Shown: positions 33,938-42,111 of the stretch, piece by piece
Position numbering within the stretch: the stretch's first letter is position 1
Layout of the letters: each line of letters begins with the position of its first letter
NCBI RefSeq assembly: GCF_002860165.1
Contig: NZ_PGUZ01000069.1
Span: 1 to 57,475, forward strand
Source of the DNA: Bacillus sp. V3-13
Lineage (GTDB): Bacteria > Bacillota > Bacilli > Bacillales > Cytobacillaceae
Reading direction: 5' to 3'
Length of the DNA: 57,475 bases
Position numbers and translations under genes: made by a program
Notes under the pieces: model-generated
Told to the model about the DNA's origin: nothing
The model's input: the letters and a program-made list of their open reading frames with translations, nothing else
Databases searched by the model: none

Positions 33938-35824
33938 TTATAACCCATATTTTCGCAGCCGCTTATAAAAAGTACTTCTTGGAACATCGAGCAATTTCGC
34001 CGCTGCCGTCACATTTCCCTTTGTCCTTTGCAAGGCCTCCAGCATTAAATCTTTTTGAATTTTTTCCCGGACAGTCAGTTCATTTCCTGTTTGACTGCGC
34101 GCTTCAAGCTGCGTTGTTGCCGATTCAAATGATGGCTCCATAATCTCCGGGGAAGACATATTATGTAGAAATAGATTATCTTCAGCCGCACCATTTGAAA
34201 ACAAAATATTTAACCGCTCCAGCACATTCTGTAATTCTCTTATGTTCCCGGGCCATTGGTAATCTTTCAATTTATCAAATAATCTATCTGACAATGGGAT
34301 ATTCCAGTTATGTTTTTGGCAAAGATAGCGGACTAGAAATGGGATATCTTCCTTCCTTTCGCGCAAAGAAGGAACATGAATTGGATAAACATGCAGACGG
34401 TAATATAAGTCTTTTCGAAAAGAGCCCTGATTGACAAGCTCAGTAAGATCGCAGTGAGTTGCTGTAATGATGCGGATATCTACCGGAATTTCTTTTCTGC
34501 TTCCAATCGGAACGACCTTCCGTTCCTGCAATACACGCAATAATGCCACCTGCATGGCTGGGGGGATTTCGCCGATTTCATCGAGAAAAAGCGTTCCCTT
34601 ATGAGCCTGTTCAAACTTCCCTTTATAGCCCTTTCGTTTCGCTCCCGTAAAGGCTCCTTCCTCATACCCAAACAATTCACTTTCGATTAAGTCCTTTGGT
34701 ATCGCTCCGCAATTGAGAGCGACAAAAGGTCCGTCCTTGCGGGGGCTATTTTGGTGGATGGCCTGGGCAATCAACTCTTTCCCGGTACCTGTTTCTCCGG
34801 ATATATAAACGCTGGCATCTGTGGAGGAAACAAGCTTCACTTGTTTTAATGTGCTTTGAAAAGCCTCACTCCTGCCAATCTCTCCATTAAAATAAAACAT
34901 TGATGATGAATTTGAACCAATAAATAGTCGACTGTCCGAATTACACGTTCCTTCTGATAAAAACAAACAAGTTCCCGTTACTTCTCTGCCTTCTTTAAAG
35001 GAAAGAGCGGTTTCCAAGTCAATTTGATAACCATATCGTAAAAACTGCGAAATGCTCATGCCAATTGATCGCGGTACCTTTTCACGAACCGGTTTGCTCG
35101 CTGAAATAATGATGCCGTTTTGGTTGCAAACGACAAACGGGCGGTTCCTGTATGTATCCGACAGTTCAACGGAGCGCTGAAAAAGCGCAAGTTCCCTTTC
35201 ATAAGATCGCTTGCTAATTTCCCGTTCTATTTCGTAAGTAATCGAAGCCACCATTCCCAACATAAATGGATGTGAATATTCAACAGGGCAGGAAATATCC
35301 AATACTCCCATTAACAATCCGTCAGCACTTAAAATTGGTGAGGCTGAACAACTCCATCGATGTGAAGCAATCGAATAATGCTCGGTTCCTTTTATCGTTA
35401 CAGCCTCTTTCGTCTGTAAAGCCGTTCCGATTGCATTTGTCCCAACTTCTCTTTCAGTCCAGCGAACACCTTCGATAAAATTGATTTTGCGTGCATCTTC
35501 AACTATTTTTTCGTTTCCTGAAAGGGATAAGACATATCCATCCGGATCGACTAAAAGCGCCATCATGCCGGATTTCCGGATTGTCTCGTTCATCCTGTCT
35601 ATATAGGGGGAAGCAATTTCCAGAAGAAGAGAATTTTTTTCTCTTTGAAGGTTCAGTAGATCATTTGTTAAAATATTCTCGCCTTTATATAAGTAAGGAT
35701 TCACTTTTTCTTTTTTACATCTGTACCAGGATTCCATTACTCTTTTGTTCAAACGGGCTGAATCAAGGACTCCTTCATTAACAAACCGTTTCCAGGTATT
35801 TAAATAACAAACAGTTTCCTTCAT
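33938..35824 (-). CDS. acoR: Sigma-54-dependent activator AcoR of the acetoin operon
   Basis: A 628-aa enhancer-binding protein. The N-terminal sensor region (~1-320) includes a GAF-like part (WTEREVGTNAIGTAL). The central AAA+ domain has Walker A GETGTGKE (~354), the sigma-54 contact loop GAFTGA (~397) and Walker B TLFLDEIGE. The C-terminal Fis-type helix-turn-helix is GNVTAAAKLLDVPRSTFYKRL. In Bacillus, AcoR activates acoABCL with SigL; a perfect sigma-54 promoter stands before acoA at 46842-46860. Unlike in B. subtilis, where acoR directly follows acoL, 5.5 kb of accessory DNA now separates them. Confidence 0.93.
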   Translation of the reverse strand: MKETVCYLNTWKRFVNEGVLDSARLNKRVMESWYRCKKEKVNPYLYKGENILTNDLLNLQREKNSLLLEIASPYIDRMNETIRKSGMMALLVDPDGYVLSLSGNEKIVEDARKINFIEGVRWTEREVGTNAIGTALQTKEAVTIKGTEHYSIASHRWSCSASPILSADGLLMGVLDISCPVEYSHPFMLGMVASITYEIEREISKRSYERELALFQRSVELSDTYRNRPFVVCNQNGIIISASKPVREKVPRSIGMSISQFLRYGYQIDLETALSFKEGREVTGTCLFLSEGTCNSDSRLFIGSNSSSMFYFNGEIGRSEAFQSTLKQVKLVSSTDASVYISGETGTGKELIAQAIHQNSPRKDGPFVALNCGAIPKDLIESELFGYEEGAFTGAKRKGYKGKFEQAHKGTLFLDEIGEIPPAMQVALLRVLQERKVVPIGSRKEIPVDIRIITATHCDLTELVNQGSFRKDLYYRLHVYPIHVPSLRERKEDIPFLVRYLCQKHNWNIPLSDRLFDKLKDYQWPGNIRELQNVLERLNILFSNGAAEDNLFLHNMSSPEIMEPSFESATTQLEARSQTGNELTVREKIQKDLMLEALQRTKGNVTAAAKLLDVPRSTFYKRLRKYGL

Positions 35825-36011
35825 GCGCTATCCTCCTATTCATATGGCTTGAAGAGTGACACATAGATTTGGGAAAACTAATACCTGTATGATTCAACTG
35901 GAAGAGTAATATGGCTTGAGGTTAAATCAATTCCATGGGGAGTTTTCATAATATTATAACAAATTATGTATCCGCTTTCAATAATGCTGTTTTATTGGAT
36001 AAGTGTTTCAT

Positions 36012-36050
36012 TAAAAACAGCTTCATGCATAGTATGCGTGAAACTGTTTG
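36012..36050 (-). terminator. Hairpin terminator after the 69-aa membrane protein
   Basis: AAACAGCTTCATGCATA and TATGCGTGAAACTGTTT are near-perfect inverted copies (two G-U type mismatches). On the minus strand a short T-run follows. 35825-36011 holds only the A/T-rich upstream region of acoR. Confidence 0.5.
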
Positions 36051-36101
36051 GGCTATAGGTCACATAAATTCATCAGTTGCTCTCCCTGTGTAACCAACGG
36101 G

Positions 36102-36311
36102 TTATTTTTTTTCTGTAAACTTTGTTTTGTAATAGATATATTCAACTTTCTGCTTGGTGCTCATTAATTGTGATGCTAACACAGCTGTGTAAACAGTTGT
36201 TAAAATCAATCCACCTAGTGCAATACTGTATAGCGCATTGCCTTGCTTTTGTCCACTTAGTAAGTTACCTTGGTTCTGCCTTGATTGGTTATTATTGGAC
36301 ACTTCGCTCAA
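36102..36311 (-). CDS. Small membrane protein, 69 aa, unknown
   Basis: A polar, Asn/Gln-rich N-terminus (SEVSNNNQSRQNQGN) is followed by one membrane helix (~31-52, YSIALGGLILTTVYTAVLASQL) and a basic tail (KTKFTEKK). AAGGGGG lies eight bases before the TTG at 36311, which I take as start; a GTG six bases upstream is too close to the site. No family recognised. Confidence 0.6.
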   Translation of the reverse strand: MSEVSNNNQSRQNQGNLLSGQKQGNALYSIALGGLILTTVYTAVLASQLMSTKQKVEYIYYKTKFTEKK

Positions 36312-36744
36312 ATTCACAACCCCCTTGAAATTCATTCATAAGTTTATTATCCATCACAAAAAGATGAAATATACAAACTTAACTAAAAAGGATTTCACAG
36401 GTGCTATGATTCATAAATTTGTAATTTACTGGTTCCCATGGATACTAATTTGGTAAGCGGGAAAGAGATAGTTTCTCATTCACTATCATGAAAATTAAAA
36501 CTGAAAAAGGGCATACAAAAAGAGACCCAGAAAACACTTTCTAATAAAAGCTGAGCCTCTTGATAGATCATTATAAGAATGAATGTAATTGAGCAAATAA
36601 AGGACATTATGCTGCACCCGGAAGCCTTCAGATAATATAAATCTGAGGGATTCCTTGAGCACCAATATGAACGATTATCTTAACTGGATTTTTGTAATGG
36701 GATGCAAAATACGGAAAAATCCCTCTGTTCCCCCCCATATAACT
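36312..36744. other. Non-coding gap with no recognised gene
   Basis: About 430 bp between two small orphan genes. A/T-rich, no ribosome binding site with a credible frame, no clear hairpin. Possibly decayed DNA of the accessory stretch. Confidence 0.4.
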
Positions 36745-37200
36745 CTATTTTTGCAGCCGATTACCGTATAGTATATCTGATGTTAAAAAGACTCCAACAG
36801 GAGGCAAAATGTCACTAATAACGGGGGATCCGGTGAGAGTTGTATCGGTGGTAGCAACCCAAGTTCCATACTCGCCTGCTTGTAATGAAGGGGGCTTCAT
36901 CATAAGACGTCCATTTAAAATATGATGTCGAATTCTAATTGGGGGATCATCATATATCGTTAAGTTACCTAAATATGAAGCATAAGGTGAATCAAATCTT
37001 ATTTGTTTGGTGCGTTCATCCCAATATCCATTAATCGGAATAGGTCTGCCACGAAAATTAACTGTACCAGTTACCCTGTTTCCGGTAATGGAGTTGATGA
37101 TCATTGTGCCCCAAACGACCGGTCTGCCAGCTATAGCAGCATGGATACCCCACCGTGATGGGACTGGTATACTAACCGGGATTTCCTGAGCATTTTGCAA
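36745..37200 (-). CDS. Hypothetical protein, 151 aa
   Basis: A probably beta-rich soluble protein: alternating polar and hydrophobic residues, many Gly/Pro (WGTMIINSITGNRVTGTVNF, RPIPINGYWDERT, GYDD-like turns), no signal peptide, cysteine or membrane helix. The TTG start at 37200 (LQNAQEIPVSIPVPSRWG) follows AAGGAGA; upstream extension is not supported. No family recognised; the repeated strand pattern resembles a small beta-barrel or jelly-roll. Confidence 0.6.
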   Translation of the reverse strand: MQNAQEIPVSIPVPSRWGIHAAIAGRPVVWGTMIINSITGNRVTGTVNFRGRPIPINGYWDERTKQIRFDSPYASYLGNLTIYDDPPIRIRHHILNGRLMMKPPSLQAGEYGTWVATTDTTLTGSPVISDILPPVGVFLTSDILYGNRLQK

Positions 37201-37417
37201 AGTTGATCTCTCCTTATATATAAAAAATGAGAAATACATAAATGAGCTGCATTAAAATGATGGAAAAGTAATTTAGATTTTTTTTACTCCCCTGTTGAAA
37301 CTTGAAACGAACAATAAAGTATATGCATCAAGGGATCAAATGGGGAATATATAAATGTTCTTCTTTAATTTTTTCTGAATTCTGGTGTATTAAAATCGGG
37401 TTGGAGGGATTTTTCTT

Positions 37418-37864
37418 ATGGAGAAATTGCAAGCAATTTTAAAGCAAAGCAGATTTATATCTGAAATAATCAAACACGAAAAACCGCTACTGACAGCAGA
37501 AGAGGGCTCGGAATTTTTTAGGATTGAAGTTGGGCAAACAGCTCCTTCGCTGATATTAAAAACCGATAAAGGGTTCTTTGCTTTAGTTGTATCCGGAAGT
37601 CGTGGAAAAGTTAATTTTGAGAACATAGCCGGTATTTTAGGCTGCAATAAAGTAAAACTAGCATCTCCAAAGGAAGTCCAGAAGGTTACAGGATTTGAAG
37701 TAGGAAGTGTGCCTATGGTCGGCCTTGATTTACCTTTTGTGATAGACAAACGACTTTTCCATTATGATTTTATTTACGGAGGCACTGGTCAACCTGCGTT
37801 TACATTAAAAATTGAACCACAAGCTTTAAATGAATTAAACCAGGTGGCAGTAACATTCGATTAA
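37418..37864 (+). CDS. YbaK/EbsC-family aminoacyl-tRNA deacylase-like protein
   Basis: A 148-aa protein of the YbaK/ProX editing-domain superfamily. TAPSLILKTDKGFFALVVSG carries the conserved lysine; KLASPKEVQKVTGFEVGSVPMVG and YGGTGQPAFTLKIEP are further family blocks. Members deacylate mischarged tRNA (for example Cys- or Ala-tRNA(Pro)). GGAGGGA is just before the ATG. A ~100-bp damaged copy of its central part lies at 41050-41148. Confidence 0.88.
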   Translation: MEKLQAILKQSRFISEIIKHEKPLLTAEEGSEFFRIEVGQTAPSLILKTDKGFFALVVSGSRGKVNFENIAGILGCNKVKLASPKEVQKVTGFEVGSVPMVGLDLPFVIDKRLFHYDFIYGGTGQPAFTLKIEPQALNELNQVAVTFD

Positions 37865-38090
37865 ATAACATGATTTTTCTGATTATAACTTTTGTACAAA
37901 CAACTGAATGTGACCTGAAGGATTTTATTATTAAAGCCGTTTTAGCTTAGTGCTGTTTTTGAACTAAAGAGGCAGCATAGTTCAATCACGTTATATTGTG
38001 TCCTACCGAATCTGTATTTCTTCCTTTTTTGATTAATAAATTATAAAAAACATCCTCAAGGTTACATTAAAAACAGGGAGGTGATGAATC

Positions 38091-38261
38091 ATGGAACACG
38101 AAAAAAATAAGGTCCAAAAAATCAGTGGGCGTAATCCCGATGCAGCTGCCCTTGGCAATCCAGAGGTCGCAGCACAGGTAGAGGTAACAACAAATGAAGA
38201 TAAAATCCGCAAAGGTGACGATGAGTACGTACCAGCACTCGGAGAAAGCACAAATCAATAA
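38091..38261 (+). CDS. Small hydrophilic protein, 56 aa, unknown
   Basis: Begins MEHEKNKVQKISGRNPDAAA and ends LGESTNQ; highly charged, disordered-looking, no cysteine or membrane helix. A perfect GGGAGGTGAT ribosome binding site lies before the ATG. The antisense frame across the same DNA has no such support. The composition resembles the 51-aa protein at 357-512 and other sporulation-associated microproteins of bacilli, but the family is not recognised. Confidence 0.65.
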   Translation: MEHEKNKVQKISGRNPDAAALGNPEVAAQVEVTTNEDKIRKGDDEYVPALGESTNQ

Positions 38262-38436
38262 TATTTATATAAACATTTTTACTTTCCTGTTTCTGTTCAG
38301 GCTGAGAGAGGCTTTACTTCATATAAGGAGTGTAAGCCTTTTTTATTTCAGGAACGGGGCAGGTTAGCAGTTGAAGAAGGACAAACTTGTTAAATACAGA
38401 ATTATATCTATAAAGAAGAAAGGCAGGGGATTGCTT

Positions 38437-38976
38437 ATGATTAACGGGGAGAACATTTATCTAAGACCGTTAAACCCAGATGATGCTAAAGCAAGCCTAA
38501 AATTACAAACGGATAATCGGAATTTCTTTGAAAGGTTTTCAATGATTCGTACGGATGATTTTTATACACTTGAAGCTCAAATAGAATTAATAAAAAGCCA
38601 AAACGAAAAGTTTAATAAAGACCTAGAGTATAATTTTGGAATCTTTAAAAATAATGATAAAACCTTAATTGGTACAATTAACCTTTTTCAAGTTCTTCGT
38701 GGTTCTCTGCAAAGTGCATTCATCGGTTATTTTTTAGATAAAAATCATAACGGAAATGGCTACACGACAGAAGCTGTTAAATTAATAGTTGATTATGGAT
38801 TCGATAAGTTGAAATTACATCGAATAGAGGCTGGAGTAATGCCTCACAATATTGCGTCCACACGAGTTCTAGAGAAATCAGGCTTTCATAAAGAAGGAAT
38901 AGCTAAGCAAAATGTAAAAATAAACGGAAAATGGGAGGATCATCAAGTACTGGCAATCATCAACCCTAAAGATTAA
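38437..38976 (+). CDS. GNAT acetyltransferase, RimJ/RimL type
   Basis: 179 aa. Opens MINGENIYLRPLNPDDAKAS and has the acetyl-CoA loop YFLDKNHNGNGYTTEAVKL and the motif B region HRIEAGVMPHNIASTRVLEKSGFHKEG, as in ribosomal-protein or Spd/diamine-type N-acetyltransferases. The start at 38437 fits the family; an upstream in-frame extension (MKKDKLVKYR...) has no ribosome binding site. The substrate is unknown. Confidence 0.9.
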   Translation: MINGENIYLRPLNPDDAKASLKLQTDNRNFFERFSMIRTDDFYTLEAQIELIKSQNEKFNKDLEYNFGIFKNNDKTLIGTINLFQVLRGSLQSAFIGYFLDKNHNGNGYTTEAVKLIVDYGFDKLKLHRIEAGVMPHNIASTRVLEKSGFHKEGIAKQNVKINGKWEDHQVLAIINPKD

Positions 38977-39118
38977 AGGAATTGATTAGACGTTACTAAT
39001 AAAAGCAGTAAAAAGTAAGAGCAATTTAATTTTAAATTTGATCAATTGACAACCTTTAGGGGCAAAAATATAAATGATACATAGAATGTTATAGAATTTT
39101 TAAAAGTGGGTGAATGTA

Positions 39119-39583
39119 TTGAACTATTATTATCCCTACCGGCAAGACTGGTCTTCTGTATTGGAGTATTTAAACTACAGTCTGAACGGCGAACAAATGG
39201 TTTGTTCAATGACGACGCAATTATTTCATATTCCTATCACTAAAAATCTGAAAGGAAATGCAGAAATGCATAATCATCTTGTTCCAGCCTCCTATCACCG
39301 TGTTACAGCATTAGGCTGCGCAAAACGATTGCAGAGTGGTGAATACCATGAATCCATTATTAAAGCTCTGGTTGCATGTGTTAATAATGGGTTAAAGCAA
39401 GACAAGGAAGTAACGAAATGGTTAAGGGTTATGAGGGAAAATGCTCCAAGTGAATATAAAGGGTTTATGGATTCTGTTATCAGCTGGCAGCAGCAAACAG
39501 AGCAAAGTTTAGCTTATACCCAGCAGCTGCTAAGGGGAATGGGATTTGATACTGAAACTGAAAACGGAGAGCCAGCTTACTAA
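39119..39583 (+). CDS. Conserved-looking helical protein, ~154 aa, unknown
   Basis: Start MNYYYPYRQDWSSVLEYL (TTG 39119; a GTG nine bases earlier is an alternative). Mostly helical, with runs that look like packed bundles: YSLNGEQMVCSMTTQLFHIP, MHNHLVPASYHRVTALGCAK, SIISWQQQTEQSL-like. Its His, Glu and Cys residues sit on the helices, which recalls metal-binding or spore-coat bundles, but no family was recognised. GTGGGTG may be the ribosome binding site. Neighbours are a GNAT gene and a recombinase relic. Confidence 0.6.
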   Translation: MNYYYPYRQDWSSVLEYLNYSLNGEQMVCSMTTQLFHIPITKNLKGNAEMHNHLVPASYHRVTALGCAKRLQSGEYHESIIKALVACVNNGLKQDKEVTKWLRVMRENAPSEYKGFMDSVISWQQQTEQSLAYTQQLLRGMGFDTETENGEPAY

Positions 39584-39620
39584 ATTAAATATTCTTATTG
39601 AGCTAAAGGGTGCAAGAGTT

Positions 39621-39652
39621 GAAAAGAGCAACGTCTAAAGTGTTGCTCTTTC
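39621..39652 (+). terminator. Possible terminator after the helical protein gene
   Basis: GAAAAGAGCAAC pairs with GTTGCTCTTTC (one bulge). The following U-run is weak. Confidence 0.4.
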
Positions 39653-39691
39653 AATGATTAAAAATATTTCTGGTAAAATTCTTTTCTAAGT

Positions 39692-40014
39692 CTACCGCTT
39701 ATGCGGAAACCTTTCTGTTACAAAGACCGCTGGATCTTTATCTTCCCGACTATCAATGTAACGTTTAAGCCATATATCGTAACGAATATTAAAGTAAACC
39801 TCCCTTTCTTTATCTCTTTTCCCAGTTTTAAGATCGTACTCGATTCTGACAAATAATTTTTTAATTGCTCAGTTGTAAGTGAATCAAGCTTCACGTCACC
39901 AAAATAACGGACAAGTAAGTTTATCTAAAGTTGATATGCCTTCAATGGTTGTGGAAAAAATCCCTCAATACGTCTATCTGATTCATATGTTTCCCATGCT
40001 TTTGACAATAACAC
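39692..40014 (-). pseudogene. Broken tyrosine recombinase (phage-integrase family)
   Basis: Minus-strand pieces of an XerC/D-like core-binding domain are readable: LLSKAWETYESDRRIEGF and then, after an in-frame TAG, INLLVRYFGDVKLDSLTTEQ. A frame break and internal deletion follow, and then RYIDSREDKDPAVFVTERFP with a stop at 39692. The catalytic half with the Arg-His-Arg-Tyr residues is absent. The ancestral start is probably GTG 40014 after GGGAGG. It is a relic of a mobile element or of an integron-like recombinase common in Bacillus. Confidence 0.8.
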
Positions 40015-40179
40015 AATACATTCCTCCCATATCCCATAAAAGTGTTTATAAAAAGGAATTATTCCCAGTTTACTCGAAAATAAGAACTTAGATTGATCTT
40101 TTCAACGGGGCAGGTTAATACAACAAAAGACTAAAAAACGATGGCTAGATTGATGACGTTAAATTACGGAGGAATGTTT

Positions 40180-40857
40180 ATGTTGTCTGATTTAGAATTG
40201 ATGGAACAACATGTGAATGTGTTATTTAAACACGATACTGAAAACCGAGTGACAGTCGTGAATGAACCACCATACGATGTTGCACCAAGAATTTTCGTTG
40301 GTGGCACTAAATTGGGTAGTGTAGTAAGGTATTCAAATACGCTGGATGCGAGCCTTGTAGAACAGCTAGAACAAGTTATAGGGACAAATCCTGGTGCTCA
40401 TCTATGGGAAGTAATCAAGGTTTTAAGCATAGACCGTCAGTTAAATAACTTATGGATTGGACCAGCGTATGTGTTTCCTGATGTAAGAGACAGGACTCGT
40501 ACACAAGCCATACAAGTAACTCATGAAAACAAAGAACTTTTAAAGCCTTATTTTCCATATACATTTGAGGATTTTGAGTATAAGCAACCTTGTTTTGTAA
40601 TAGTTGAAGATAACATTACTGTTTCGATTTGTTGCAGTGCAAGAAAGTCCACAAAGGCAGACGAAGCAAGTGTATTCACACATGAAGATTACCGTGGAAG
40701 AGGATACGGTATAGACGTGACAAATGCCTGGGCAGCAGAGGTACAAAAACAAGGACGAATTGCTCTATATAGCACTTCGTGGGACAATTTTGCATCCCAA
40801 TCTGTGGCAAGGAAACTAAAATTGCTTCAGTATGGAACAGACATTCATATGAGTTAA
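40180..40857 (+). CDS. GNAT acetyltransferase (FR47-like)
   Basis: 225 aa. The N-terminal half is an unrecognised pre-domain; the C-terminal half has ASVFTHEDYRGRGYGIDVTNAW, the acetyl-CoA loop R-G-x-G-Y/G, and YSTSWDNFASQSVARKLKL, a motif of the FR47/GNAT group that use a single GNAT fold at the end. The start at ATG 40180 follows GGAGGA by six bases; the ATG at 40174 is too close to it. The substrate is unknown. Confidence 0.88.
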   Translation: MLSDLELMEQHVNVLFKHDTENRVTVVNEPPYDVAPRIFVGGTKLGSVVRYSNTLDASLVEQLEQVIGTNPGAHLWEVIKVLSIDRQLNNLWIGPAYVFPDVRDRTRTQAIQVTHENKELLKPYFPYTFEDFEYKQPCFVIVEDNITVSICCSARKSTKADEASVFTHEDYRGRGYGIDVTNAWAAEVQKQGRIALYSTSWDNFASQSVARKLKLLQYGTDIHMS

Positions 40858-41049
40858 AGTAACCGTAAGACGCAAGACTCCTTCTTCAGCTAAACAGGTG
40901 CTTTATTTCATTAAGAAGAAGGGCTTTTCTTGTACACTAAAAGGACCGATACTTAAAGAAAGATTATTTAAGCATTGTGTTGAAATATATAGGGAGGGTA
41001 TCGGAGTGCTTAGGGAACTATGAAACCAAAAGTTATATTGCTTTTATAA

Positions 41050-41148
41050 TTAGGTTGCAATAACTAGCATCTGCAAAGGAAGTCCAGAAAGTGACAGGAT
41101 TTGAAGTTGGAAGTGTGCCTATGGTCGGTTTTGGTTTACCTTTTGTGA
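41050..41148 (+). pseudogene. Fragment of a second ybaK-like gene
   Basis: About 100 bp that repeat the centre of the gene at 37418-37864 (CTAGCATCTGCAAAGGAAGT, then GTGCCTATGGTCGG). They read LASAKEVQKVTGFEVGSVPM, but no frame continues on either side. The relic ends near GTGATAGCAG, where similarity to the intact gene stops. Confidence 0.85.
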
Positions 41149-41181
41149 TAGCAGATTCCCTAAAGGCAATCAGCATAACGG

Positions 41182-41230
41182 AAAAAATAATCCACCCCAT
41201 GCTTTCCGGCTCAAGGGTGGATTATTTTTT
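41182..41230. terminator. Strong bidirectional terminator downstream of the aco operon
   Basis: AAAAAATAATCCACC and GGTGGATTATTTTTT form a 15-bp perfect stem with a 19-nt loop. It lies 78 bp beyond the last gene of the aco operon (stop at 41308) and is also usable from the plus strand. Confidence 0.85.
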
Positions 41231-41307
41231 GGGTTTTTAAATGACAGAACAGCAAGGATAAGGCTTGTAAACGTACAAGCGAACATTAAGTTTATTAGCC
41301 TATTTAA

Positions 41308-42084
41308 CTATGAAAAAATGACTCCTCCATCGATGATAACGGACTGGCCAGTCATATAATCTGAATCCGGCGAGGCCAGAAAGGATACAAACTTAGCTAC
41401 ATCTTCTGGTGTTTCCGGCCTTCCAAGTGTGATTGATTGCGTAAACTGTTTAAATGCTTCTCCTTTTTCAAGATTCATATATTCACCGATTTTTTCATCA
41501 ATAAGATCCCACATTTGCGTATCGACAATTCCCGGACAATAGGCATTAACCGTAATCCCGAATTGAGCTAATTCTTGAGCTGCTGCCTGTGTTAAGCCTC
41601 TGACTGCAAACTTGGTAGCTGAATATATCCCTAATAGGCTGAACCCTTTATAACTCGCAATGCTGGCAGCACTAATAATCTTCCCATGTTTTTGCTTTTT
41701 CATCTGTTCAGCAGCAGCCTGCAGACAATAAAGGACACCGTATACATTTATTTCAAATATTTGTTGAAGATCTTCATCTGTCACTTCCAGCAAAGGCTTA
41801 ATTTGAGCGATTCCTGCATTTGAAACCATTACATCGAGCTGTCCAAAGTGTTTTACTACAGTTTGGACCATATCAAAAACTTGATCCCTTTTGCTAACGT
41901 CTGCTTGAATCGAGAAACTTTCCCGGCCTAATTCCTTGATTTCCTTCACAACAGTTTCAGCATTGTCCAAGTCAATGTCGTTAACCACGACATTAAAACC
42001 ATCTTTGGCAAGCCTTAAGGCTATGGCACGGCCAATTCCCCGACCTGACCCGGTTACCAGCGCCGTTCTCTCATTTGACACCAT
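41308..42084 (-). CDS. budC: Acetoin/diacetyl reductase, 2,3-butanediol dehydrogenase (SDR)
   Basis: A 258-aa classical short-chain dehydrogenase: TGSGRGIG (11-18) for NAD(H), SNAGIA, a catalytic Ser in SAASIAS, and Y-x3-K in [10 protein letters not shown]. The family (ButA/BudC) interconverts diacetyl, acetoin and 2,3-butanediol. As last gene of the aco operon it would feed butanediol-derived acetoin to the AcoABCL complex. GGAGGAATACTG precedes the ATG. Adding a reductase to the operon is not the B. subtilis arrangement. Confidence 0.9.
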   Translation of the reverse strand: MVSNERTALVTGSGRGIGRAIALRLAKDGFNVVVNDIDLDNAETVVKEIKELGRESFSIQADVSKRDQVFDMVQTVVKHFGQLDVMVSNAGIAQIKPLLEVTDEDLQQIFEINVYGVLYCLQAAAEQMKKQKHGKIISAASIASYKGFSLLGIYSATKFAVRGLTQAAAQELAQFGITVNAYCPGIVDTQMWDLIDEKIGEYMNLEKGEAFKQFTQSITLGRPETPEDVAKFVSFLASPDSDYMTGQSVIIDGGVIFS

Positions 42085-42111
42085 CAGTATTCCTCCTTTT
42101 TTATATCTTCG

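Noticed and set aside
40881-40935. Terminator after the second GNAT gene
   Set aside because: CCTTCTT and AAGAAGG can pair, but the stem is weak with a large loop; not confident enough to list.
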